The notes beneath the pieces are model-generated. The model ran no database searches. It was not told the DNA's origin and saw nothing but the letters and a program-made list of their open reading frames with translations. The position numbers and the translations under genes were made by a program. Shown piece by piece: positions 1-5,736 of a DNA stretch of 10,816 bases. The DNA is taken from positions 1-10,816 of the forward strand of contig JAJRAB010000019.1 in the NCBI GenBank assembly GCA_028683025.1, read 5' to 3'. Origin of the DNA: Candidatus Methanomethylicus sp. (lineage in GTDB: Archaea > Thermoproteota > Methanomethylicia > Methanomethylicales > Methanomethylicaceae). Numbering within the stretch: position 1 is the stretch's first letter; every line of letters starts with the position of its first letter.

Positions 1-109
1 TTAGCTGCATTAGGGCAGCCATGGCGTAACTCATTGTCGGCTTCTTTCCAACCAAAATTACGTCCCTAGGCATTGTTGTACGCTCTGGAGTTACTGGATT
101 TTCAGCCAC
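1..109 (-). CDS. albA: Alba-family chromatin protein, N-terminal part (cut by window edge)
   Basis: This is the first 36 codons of a minus-strand gene that continues beyond the left edge. Alba is a small dimeric nucleic-acid-binding protein that coats archaeal DNA and RNA. The translated start contains VILVGKKPTMSYAMAALMQL, which fits the Alba opening of a beta strand, the basic G-K-K-P loop (Lys22, Lys23) that contacts nucleic acid, and the first helix. I chose the GTG start at 109 because a strong ribosome binding site, GGGGGTGA (123 to 116), lies 6 nt upstream. A start at the internal ATG (codon 13) would lose this site and is less likely. The residues before Met13 form a short, polar, probably disordered tail. 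The gene has its own promoter region (110-180) and is separated from trpB2 by an oligo-T stretch, so it is probably a single transcription unit. Only the family is certain; the rest of the protein is not in view. Confidence 0.88.
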   Translation of the reverse strand, partial: MAENPVTPERTTMPRDVILVGKKPTMSYAMAALMQL

Positions 110-180
110 TTATGTTCACCCCCGAAAGCAAAGGAGTATTGTACTTATCCAAATATCAGCACTGTCACTTAAATATTAGA
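110..180 (-). promoter_or_regulatory. Predicted alba promoter and leader
   Basis: Read on the minus strand, ATATTTAAG (176 to 168) is a reasonable archaeal TATA box. It would place the transcription start near 143-147 and give a leader of about 35 nt that ends in the GGGGGTGA ribosome binding site before the GTG start. Position and spacing fit, but no start site is known. Confidence 0.4.
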
Positions 181-230
181 TCGGCGCAGAGTTCAGTCTT
201 TATTACTTGAAAAGCCGCGATATTAAAGGA

Positions 231-252
231 AAATAAAAAAAAAGAAAGAAAG
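231..252 (-). terminator. Oligo-T terminator after trpB2
   Basis: The minus strand here is a pyrimidine tract with a run of nine T (243 to 235), starting about 17 nt past the trpB2 stop. Archaeal RNA polymerase terminates at such T-rich tracts without needing a hairpin, and none is obvious. It separates trpB2 from the alba promoter. Confidence 0.55.
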
Positions 253-268
253 GAAGTATTGATTGGAC

Positions 269-1642
269 TTACCGTATTTCCTTTTCAACAGGAAGGTCGT
301 TGAGAGCAAGCTCCTTTGGTTCATAGTTATTTGAAAGTCTTCCCCCAAGAAATTCTCCATAACCGCCGAGATCGAGAAGCCCATGTCCGCTCATATTGAA
401 GAGTATGACCTTCTTCTCATTCTTTGCTTTGCACTCCAAAGCCACATTCATTGCTGAGCAAAGTGCATGAGCGCTTTCAGGAGCGGGAACAATTCCTTCT
501 AGCTTTGAAAACAGTCTGCCAGCCTCAAATACATCCTGCTGACCTACTGCGAGGGGAGTAACAACCTTTGCTTTAACCAATGCGCTCAATGTAGGTGCCT
601 TGCCATGGTAGCGGAGTCCACCTGCGTGTATTGGAGGTGTGACAAAGCTATGGCCAACGGTATACATCGGGAAGATAGGGGTCATTCCTCCGGTATCGCC
701 ATAATCATAGGTATATACGCCTCTTGTGAAGGTTGGAACAGCCTTTGGCTCTACTGAATAGAATGTAGCATCCAGTTTTCCTCGGAGATGCTCATAAATG
801 AATGGATAGGCAATTCCTGCATAATTGCTCCCTCCACCAACGCATCCAATTACGTAGTCAGGTTTGCGGTCAATGAGATCCAGCTGCATTTTTGCTTCCT
901 GACCGATTATGGTCTGATGCATTAGCACATGGTTTGCGACTGAGCCCAAGGAGTATTTCGTTGTTGGATCTTTTCGGACTGTTTCTATCGCCTCACTAAT
1001 AGCAACACCTAGGCTTCCAGGATGATTTGGTCTTTCAGCTAAAGTCTTTTTTCCGAATTCTGTTTCATGGCTTGGTGAAGCAAAGACCTCAGCCCCATAT
1101 AGTTCCATCAGCACCCTACGGTAAGGCTTTTGATCATGGGATGCTCTAGTCATGAAAACTTTGCATTTCATGTTGAAGTAGGAACAGGCCAAAGAAAGGG
1201 CAGTTCCCCATTGACCGGCTCCAGTTTCAGTCACCAAACCTTGAATTCCTTCTTCCTTGTTATAATAGGCTTGAGCTATTGCCGTATTCCCCTTATGACT
1301 TCCAAGGGGAGAAATGCCTTCATATTTAAAATAAATCTCGGCTGGCGTTTTCATATATTCCTCAAGCCTTGTTGCCCTAAAGATGGGAGTGGGCCTGGAC
1401 ATCTTAACATAGGCGTCTCTAACCTCATCGGGTATTTGGATAAAACGCTCGCAGGAGATCTCCTGCATTATAATATTCTTTGGGAAGAACCACATCGCAT
1501 CGGGCCCTGCCGGTTTTTTAGTAATTGGATCTAAAGGCGGAGGGCAGGTAATTGGAAGATCGGGCGTAATATTATACCAGTATTTCGGAATATCATCGAC
1601 TGGAAGGTCGACTCTAACAGTATTTTTGCCAAAAACAGTCAC
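269..1642 (-). CDS. trpB2: Tryptophan synthase beta chain, TrpB2 class
   Basis: A 457-residue PLP enzyme that condenses indole with L-serine to give tryptophan. Its length and long N-terminal extension (residues 1-110) mark the TrpB2 class rather than the shorter TrpB1. Visible landmarks are the PLP lysine Lys117 in GSHKGNTA, the catalytic-type glutamate Glu139 in TETGAGQWG, and the phosphate-binding loop GCVGGGSNYAG around residues 266-276. The start is the GTG at 1642; no other start codon lies between it and an upstream in-frame stop. No trpA or other trp gene is nearby. TrpB2 proteins interact poorly with TrpA in characterised cases and are often proposed to scavenge free indole, so that role is an inference here. 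The upstream region carries two TGTACA boxes, suggesting tryptophan-responsive control. The gene follows tpiA by 81 bp and probably has its own promoter. Confidence 0.95.
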   Translation of the reverse strand: MTVFGKNTVRVDLPVDDIPKYWYNITPDLPITCPPPLDPITKKPAGPDAMWFFPKNIIMQEISCERFIQIPDEVRDAYVKMSRPTPIFRATRLEEYMKTPAEIYFKYEGISPLGSHKGNTAIAQAYYNKEEGIQGLVTETGAGQWGTALSLACSYFNMKCKVFMTRASHDQKPYRRVLMELYGAEVFASPSHETEFGKKTLAERPNHPGSLGVAISEAIETVRKDPTTKYSLGSVANHVLMHQTIIGQEAKMQLDLIDRKPDYVIGCVGGGSNYAGIAYPFIYEHLRGKLDATFYSVEPKAVPTFTRGVYTYDYGDTGGMTPIFPMYTVGHSFVTPPIHAGGLRYHGKAPTLSALVKAKVVTPLAVGQQDVFEAGRLFSKLEGIVPAPESAHALCSAMNVALECKAKNEKKVILFNMSGHGLLDLGGYGEFLGGRLSNNYEPKELALNDLPVEKEIR

Positions 1643-1681
1643 CCATAGTTTACACCATAGAGCAACACAGTATCAATTGGA

Positions 1682-1735
1682 AGTATTTATGCATTATTGT
1701 ACATAATTATACATTTTTAATAATTATTGTACAGT
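1682..1735 (-). promoter_or_regulatory. trpB2 promoter region with two TRP-box-like TGTACA sites
   Basis: Two exact copies of the 11-mer ATTATTGTACA lie at 1693-1703 and 1723-1733, exactly 30 bp apart. Each contains the palindrome TGTACA (1698-1703 and 1728-1733). TATACA, one base different, sits between them at 1708-1713. TGTACA is the consensus TRP box bound by the TrpY repressor of Methanothermobacter, which is also reported to control trpB2 there. On the minus strand, possible TATA boxes are TATAATTA (1711 to 1704, between the boxes) and CATAAATA (near 1691-1684). Either gives a short leader to the GTG at 1642. The distal box lies in the last codons of tpiA. The boxes are visible directly; the regulator is inferred. 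Confidence 0.5.
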
Positions 1736-2413
1736 TAGTGATTTTGCGAACTCCTCTAAAATTCCTCTTGGATTTTTTGCTTTCACAACACCTGAGGCTA
1801 CAAGCACACCTTCTGCGCCAAGTTTTACTGAAGATGCCACATCTTCGCCAGTAGTTATGCCTGCTCCGCATAGAATATGTACATTTTTGTTCAATTCCTT
1901 AATCAATCTGACGGATTCAGAAATGACATCTGGTTTTGCTTTTGAAACTGAAATCCCACTCCCGATCAACTCAGGGGGCTCAACTGCAATCATATCAGGT
2001 TCCAAAATAGATAGAGAGCGCCCAATCAATGAGGTATTTGCGCAAAGGCATGTTTGCAGGTGCAGGGATTTACACCTGGCTAAGGTGGCATCAATAACAT
2101 CAATGCGAAGTCGGTGTTCTGAATGATTCAATATTGTTCCTATTGCACCCCCCTCAATAAGGGATTCAACCGTAATATTTCCGGTATGAGCCCCGGGTAC
2201 CTCCCAATCTGCATGTTGAGAAAATAACGGCACTGAAGTTGCTTTTGCAATGACTGGGATATCCAAATGCTGGGGAGCTATGGCAATACAAATTCCATAC
2301 TCTTCGCTGATTTTTTCACATTCCTGTGCGATTAGTAGAGCTCGTCCACCAAGGGATTCGAAATATGTCTTAAAGTTGACGAGAATAAGAGGATATTTTA
2401 TCGGCTTTGCCAT
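1724..2413 (-). CDS. tpiA: Triosephosphate isomerase, archaeal type
   Basis: Interconverts dihydroxyacetone phosphate and glyceraldehyde 3-phosphate in glycolysis and gluconeogenesis. The roughly 229-residue length is the short archaeal (tetrameric) form. Numbering here is from the longest reading, which starts at GTG 2425. The N-terminal strand carries Asn17 and Lys19 in VNFKTY, the electrophilic His101 is in NHSEHR, the catalytic Glu149 is in AVEPPELIGSG, and the phosphate-binding loops are GAGIT (187-191) and LVASG (208-212). All catalytic residues are present. The start is uncertain between GTG 2425, ATG 2419 and ATG 2413. I prefer 2413, because GTGGT (2425 to 2421) then serves as a ribosome binding site at 7 nt and the protein begins close to the first strand, as in homologues. 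A T-rich TATA-like stretch near 2459-2467 could drive it separately from the upstream membrane-protein gene. The last codons overlap the distal trpB2 TGTACA box. Confidence 0.94.
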   Translation of the reverse strand: MAKPIKYPLILVNFKTYFESLGGRALLIAQECEKISEEYGICIAIAPQHLDIPVIAKATSVPLFSQHADWEVPGAHTGNITVESLIEGGAIGTILNHSEHRLRIDVIDATLARCKSLHLQTCLCANTSLIGRSLSILEPDMIAVEPPELIGSGISVSKAKPDVISESVRLIKELNKNVHILCGAGITTGEDVASSVKLGAEGVLVASGVVKAKNPRGILEEFAKSLTVQ

Positions 2414-2475
2414 GTTCATAACCACTCAAAAGATATCTACACTATCCAAATCCAGCCATAAAAAAATATCCACTA

Positions 2476-2514
2476 TGAAAAGAAAAAGAAAAAATAAATA
2501 AAAAATAAAAAAAA
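2476..2514 (-). terminator. Oligo-T terminator after the small membrane protein gene
   Basis: The minus strand is almost pure pyrimidine here, with a run of eight T (2514 to 2507) followed by several shorter T runs, beginning about 15 nt past the stop at 2529. This multi-run T tract is the usual form of an archaeal intrinsic terminator and separates this gene from tpiA. Confidence 0.55.
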
Positions 2515-2528
2515 CAGGCCGCTGAAAT

Positions 2529-2843
2529 TTACTTTTTATTAGTGTCAGCTGGACTGCCCGCTGCTGCATCTTCCTTCTTCTCGGACGTCTCAGAAAGTTC
2601 AGGAATCTCCTCTAATGGTTTTGGTGGAGGAGTCGTAGCCATTGTGTACCCAATCCAAGCGGCTATCAGAAGTACTGCAAGTACCATAATCAGGATAGGT
2701 ATGATCAATGCCCAAGTTTTAATAGTATACCCAAGGAAGTACCAATCGGGATAGGGTCCAAAAAGCCAGTAGATGTATGCTACAATGAGGACCAAGGCGA
2801 CTGCTAGGATCCCTGCGCCCATTGCTTGATCTTTTGATGCCAT
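2529..2843 (-). CDS. Small two-helix membrane protein with charged cytoplasmic-type tail
   Basis: A 104-residue protein whose function I cannot name. It opens with a short polar segment (MASKDQAMGAG) and has two hydrophobic segments, about residues 9-28 and 41-66, separated by a short aromatic loop (FGPYPDWYFLGY). The motif YTMATTPPPKPLEE follows, then a strongly charged, low-complexity Glu/Lys/Ala tail (about 75-104) that is probably disordered. A small protein with this opening and TMATTPPPKP motif seems familiar from other archaeal genomes, sometimes under a generic label, but that is recollection and not evidence of role. The hairpin-like topology, with both ends probably on the same side, would put the acidic tail in the cytoplasm. 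The start ATG at 2843 has GAGGT (2859 to 2855) 11 nt upstream. It is divergent from nadE across 94 bp and ends in a T-rich terminator, so it is likely transcribed alone. Confidence 0.75.
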   Translation of the reverse strand: MASKDQAMGAGILAVALVLIVAYIYWLFGPYPDWYFLGYTIKTWALIIPILIMVLAVLLIAAWIGYTMATTPPPKPLEEIPELSETSEKKEDAAAGSPADTNKK

Positions 2844-2937
2844 AGTTAATTGAAACCTCTTTATCTAGTTCATTTTGTTCTTTGATTTAAGCTTTTATAT
2901 AATGTTCCACCATATTCGTTGGAGGACATGACAAGCC
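2844..2937. promoter_or_regulatory. Divergent promoter region between the membrane protein gene and nadE
   Basis: The 94-bp gap holds TTTATATAA (2894-2902), a good archaeal TATA box for nadE that would start transcription near 2922-2926, about 14 nt before the ATG. The same bases read as TATATAAAAG on the minus strand (2901 to 2892) and would start the membrane-protein mRNA near 2870. One near-palindromic TATA element could therefore serve both directions, in competition. nadE has GGAGGA at 2921-2926. Confidence 0.45.
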
Positions 2938-3735
2938 ATGAGATCGGTTGGACTACCTATTCTAAATTATAGTAAGGTAGAGAAAACGATCTCCAGATTT
3001 ATAAAACAGCGTTCGAGCGACAAGCGTGTTGTGCTTGGTTTAAGCGGCGGTGTTGATTCTGCCGTCGTGGCATCACTAGCTGTATCGGCGCTGGGTAAGC
3101 AAAAGGTTCTTGCAGCAATAATGCCCGAAGAAGGGATTACGCCCTATTCAGATACTGAAGATGCGGTGCATCTTGCGCAGTCATTAAGAATCAGGTACGA
3201 AATGATTGACATTGCTGACTTAGTGAGAAGCTTTACCGGAACATTGAAAAAAAATGGCGGGCAGGTAGCCGAAGGCAATCTCAAAGCAAGAATACGCATG
3301 ATCATATTATATTATTATGCTAATGTTGATGGAAGGTTAGTTCTGGGAAGCAGTGATAGGAGCGAATTGTCAATAGGATATTTCACAAAATACGGCGATG
3401 GTGGGGCTGATCTACTTCCAATTGGCGGTCTTTTCAAAAGTCAAGTCAGAAAATTGGCTTTGTATATGGGAATTCCAGATAGTATAGCATTGAAGCCTAG
3501 CAGTCCGAGGCTTTGGTCCGATCAAATGGCCGAAGATGAATTAGGAATCAGTTTCAATGACCTAGATTTCTTGCTATACCAGATAATTGATTGCAAAAAA
3601 ACGATAGAACAGTTAGTAAAAGAGATGGGGGAAGAGAAAAGATGCGATATTGAAAGGGTCGCAAGTAGAATGAATGCGAATTCTCATAAACTGAGAATGC
3701 CGTCGATTGCAAGAATACCCAAAGGAACTCTCTGA
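2938..3735 (+). CDS. nadE: NH3-dependent NAD+ synthetase
   Basis: Amidates deamido-NAD+ to NAD+ with ATP, the last step of NAD synthesis. At 265 residues it is the stand-alone synthetase without a glutaminase (nitrilase) domain, so it should use free ammonia. The ATP-pyrophosphatase P-loop SGGVDS is at 36-41. Further family motifs are GNLKAR (114-119), GSSDRSE (138-144), GYFTKYGDGGAD (148-159) and Asp201-Glu202 in the C-terminal substrate-binding part. All look intact. The ATG at 2938 is the first possible start after an in-frame stop (TGA 2929-2931); GGAGGA lies 11 nt upstream, slightly far but clear. The downstream nuclease-like gene begins 18 nt after the stop with its own GTGAGG, so the two are probably cotranscribed. 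Confidence 0.95.
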   Translation: MRSVGLPILNYSKVEKTISRFIKQRSSDKRVVLGLSGGVDSAVVASLAVSALGKQKVLAAIMPEEGITPYSDTEDAVHLAQSLRIRYEMIDIADLVRSFTGTLKKNGGQVAEGNLKARIRMIILYYYANVDGRLVLGSSDRSELSIGYFTKYGDGGADLLPIGGLFKSQVRKLALYMGIPDSIALKPSSPRLWSDQMAEDELGISFNDLDFLLYQIIDCKKTIEQLVKEMGEEKRCDIERVASRMNANSHKLRMPSIARIPKGTL

Positions 3736-3753
3736 TAGTGAGGAAAGTAAAGG

Positions 3754-4281
3754 GTGTCACATACATCGTTTTTGGAAGAGATAGAAAAGAAAATTAAGAA
3801 AGGGAAAGATCTCGAGGAGGCTGCCAGGGATTTTAGTTGGCAGGATTTTGAAGCAGCAGTTTCAGAAGTACTTTCAGCCAATGGTTTCCGCATATTTAGA
3901 AACTTCAGGTTTTCTTCCAACAAGAGACGCTTTGAGATTGATGTAATTGCGATTTCAAAACCAAGGATAATGCTCATAGATTGCAAGCATTGGGGAATAA
4001 GGTTAGGGAAAACCTCTGCCATTAGATCCGCTGCCACAGCCCAAACCAATAGATCAGCTGAGTTCAGTAAAAAATTGGCAGAGTTTGTAGATTTTGGTTT
4101 GGAAGAATGGAAGGATGCGATAATCATACCTCTCATTCTAACTCTCTACCAAGAGCAAGTAGTAGAAAATGATGGCTCAGTTGTTGTTCCCTTTTTCAAG
4201 CTTAATTCATTCATTGAGGAATCCCGGAATGGTATTTTTGATTTCAAGGTTGTAAAGGTTGGGCGTATAACATCATGGTGA
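3754..4281 (+). CDS. PD-(D/E)XK nuclease-like protein of unknown role
   Basis: A 175-residue protein with the core pattern of restriction-endonuclease-like folds. Helix SWQDFEAAVSEVLSANGF (28-45) carries Glu33, the strand RFEIDVIA has Asp63, and MLIDCKHW gives Asp76-Cys77-Lys78, the (D/E)XK element. This spacing is typical of Mrr/resolvase-like archaeal nucleases, so metal-dependent DNA or RNA cleavage is plausible but not shown. The N-terminus (1-27) is a charged helix. No DNA-binding, helicase or methyltransferase domain is attached and no methyltransferase gene is near, so this is not a recognisable restriction system. The start is GTG 3754, with GTGAGG (3738-3743) 10 nt upstream. It follows nadE by 18 nt, suggesting one transcript, and its last 9 bp overlap the 3' end of the opposing thiDN gene. 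I do not recognise a named family. Confidence 0.72.
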   Translation: MSHTSFLEEIEKKIKKGKDLEEAARDFSWQDFEAAVSEVLSANGFRIFRNFRFSSNKRRFEIDVIAISKPRIMLIDCKHWGIRLGKTSAIRSAATAQTNRSAEFSKKLAEFVDFGLEEWKDAIIIPLILTLYQEQVVENDGSVVVPFFKLNSFIEESRNGIFDFKVVKVGRITSW

Positions 4282-5652
4282 TTCAACAAGGCGACCAATC
4301 TGAATCGCTTTCATTGCAGTTGAGACGGCGTCTTTCCCTAAAATGTTAATCATAGGTTCTTTTCCCATGTCTCCCATGTGATATATGATATCCGGCACGC
4401 CCCCAAATGTTTGAATTGCCTGCCGCACACCCCAAGGAACTGAAGCGCCTTCCATCATTTTCACCTCTGGTGGCTCCTTTTCCCTTTCATATGAAGAGAT
4501 CCTCAGACCTGCCTTTTTACATGCAGCCATAATCTCCTCGGACCACCGAATATTCATAGCTGAACGCATTTCCATTTCATATTCCATAGCGGTAAGCACA
4601 ATTTTGGCGACATGCTTTGATGCGCCAAACATGGGACAGGCAGCTGCCTTCAATTTTCCACTAACATTGAAAATTCGCCCAGGTATGGCGCAAACTGAAT
4701 CCAATCCAGTTGTATATTGTTTGGGGAGAGCCATGGCAATATTGATTTGACATTCCGGAGACAGGCTCCCCAATGAGTTTGATGATTCGATCAGTGTTAA
4801 AGCATCGGCCATATTTTCTATGATCTTCATGCGTTCTGCATCAATGGAAATGTTACTTGTCGGATTTACAGGCCCTATTCCTTTTCCTATTTTGAACCCA
4901 AACTGGATAGCGTTTGCAACAAATTCTTTGGCTCTCCTTGTCGCATCTTCTAAGCTGGAGCCCTTTGCCAATAGGGCTGTGATGGCTGCTGAAAAAGTAC
5001 AACCCGTTCCATGGCTCGCTTCTGATCCATATCGCGGTCCCTGAAAAATGATGGGCTCGGAGCCCCTTCTGCACAGAACATCCACAGGTGGGCCGGCAAG
5101 GTGTCCGCCTTTTATAATTACAGCGGGTACGCCCAATGCTAATATTTCCTTTCCTGCAAGCATAGAGTCTTTAAGCGTTGTGATCCTTATGCCGCTCAGA
5201 AGCTCGGCCTCCTCCAAGTTGGGAGTGACAACCTGTGCATGCGGCAACAAATCTGATTTTAATGTAGCTATGGCTTGTTTCTGCAGAAGTGAAGCACCTG
5301 ATTTTGAAATCATCACAGGATCAACAACTAAGCTAAATTCATACTCCCTAACAGCCCTTGCAACCTCACGGACAATATTAGGCGAGTATAGCATTCCGCT
5401 TTTAGCATTGGCAATCCCAATATCAGATGCCACAGCATCAATTTGTTTGCGAATGAACTCAACAGGGATTTCATAGATACCAGAAACACCTGTGGTATTC
5501 TGGGCAGTGAGTGCTGTTATGGATGCCATTCCATGAACTCCAAGAGCAGCAAATGTTTTAATGTCTGCTTCAATGCCAGCACCGCCACCAGAATCAGAGC
5601 CAGCAATGGTAAGAGCCGTAGGAATGCCTGAAAAGGTAGGCTTCAACACCAT
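4273..5652 (-). CDS. thiDN: Bifunctional HMP-phosphate kinase / thiamine-phosphate synthase (ThiD-ThiN fusion)
   Basis: A 459-residue two-domain thiamine enzyme. The ThiD half (about 10-265) phosphorylates hydroxymethylpyrimidine (phosphate). It has the opening AGSDSGGGAG (17-26), DPVM (111-114) and the anion-hole/catalytic motif SHGTGC (213-218, Cys218). The ThiN half (about 280-459) joins the pyrimidine to thiazole phosphate to form thiamine phosphate, replacing ThiE. Arg326 (IPGRI) and His347 (SKHVA) are 21 residues apart, the spacing I recall for the Arg/His pair reported in the Pyrobaculum enzyme. The following helix holds Met360, Met362 and Met366, consistent with the extended Met-bearing helix reported for catalytic ThiN. 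GAGAGG lies only 2 nt from the ATG at 5652. The next codons are GTG and TTG, so the true start may be codon 2 or 3. It is divergent from thiR, probably its repressor, and convergent with the nuclease-like gene, overlapping it by 9 bp. Confidence 0.95.
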   Translation of the reverse strand: MVLKPTFSGIPTALTIAGSDSGGGAGIEADIKTFAALGVHGMASITALTAQNTTGVSGIYEIPVEFIRKQIDAVASDIGIANAKSGMLYSPNIVREVARAVREYEFSLVVDPVMISKSGASLLQKQAIATLKSDLLPHAQVVTPNLEEAELLSGIRITTLKDSMLAGKEILALGVPAVIIKGGHLAGPPVDVLCRRGSEPIIFQGPRYGSEASHGTGCTFSAAITALLAKGSSLEDATRRAKEFVANAIQFGFKIGKGIGPVNPTSNISIDAERMKIIENMADALTLIESSNSLGSLSPECQINIAMALPKQYTTGLDSVCAIPGRIFNVSGKLKAAACPMFGASKHVAKIVLTAMEYEMEMRSAMNIRWSEEIMAACKKAGLRISSYEREKEPPEVKMMEGASVPWGVRQAIQTFGGVPDIIYHMGDMGKEPMINILGKDAVSTAMKAIQIGRLVESP

Positions 5653-5736
5653 TTCCTCTCAACATATCCTATATTAGACTACTTTATAAACAAGTAATAT
5701 AATATTAAAAATAAGCCTGTTATCGAGGTTATTCTT
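5653..5736. promoter_or_regulatory. Divergent thiDN/thiR promoter with candidate operator
   Basis: The 84-bp gap holds the palindromic TATA box TTTATAAA (5683-5690), usable in either direction. Rightward it would start thiR near 5712, about 25 nt before the TTG; leftward it would start thiDN near 5660, almost leaderless. A perfect 13-bp palindrome TAATAT-A-ATATTA lies at 5695-5707, just ahead of the predicted thiR start, and is a candidate operator. The region is AT-rich, so chance palindromes are not rare, and I cannot match it from memory to the published archaeal ThiR motif. There is no TPP riboswitch here. Confidence 0.45.

Noticed and set aside
1130..1534. Plus-strand open frame of 134 codons opposite trpB2
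   Set aside because: It runs antisense inside a clearly conserved gene, its product has no recognisable motif, and there is no ribosome binding site. It is a shadow frame.
1878..1883. A third TGTACA
   Set aside because: It lies within tpiA coding sequence, 236 bp from the trpB2 start. A single 6-mer is expected a few times by chance in this length, so I did not count it as a TRP box.
2928..2972. Short ATG frame just upstream of and overlapping the nadE start
   Set aside because: The ATG is 1-2 nt from the GGAGGA site, too close for good initiation, and the frame stops after 14 codons. It is best explained as chance.
3684..4136. Minus-strand open frame of 150 codons opposite the nadE end and nuclease gene
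   Set aside because: The plus-strand reading has the nuclease core motif and a spaced ribosome binding site; the minus-strand product is low-complexity and Ser/Leu-rich.
5048..5476. Plus-strand open frame of 142 codons opposite thiDN
   Set aside because: It is antisense to the well-conserved ThiD domain and has biased, motif-free composition. It is a shadow frame.
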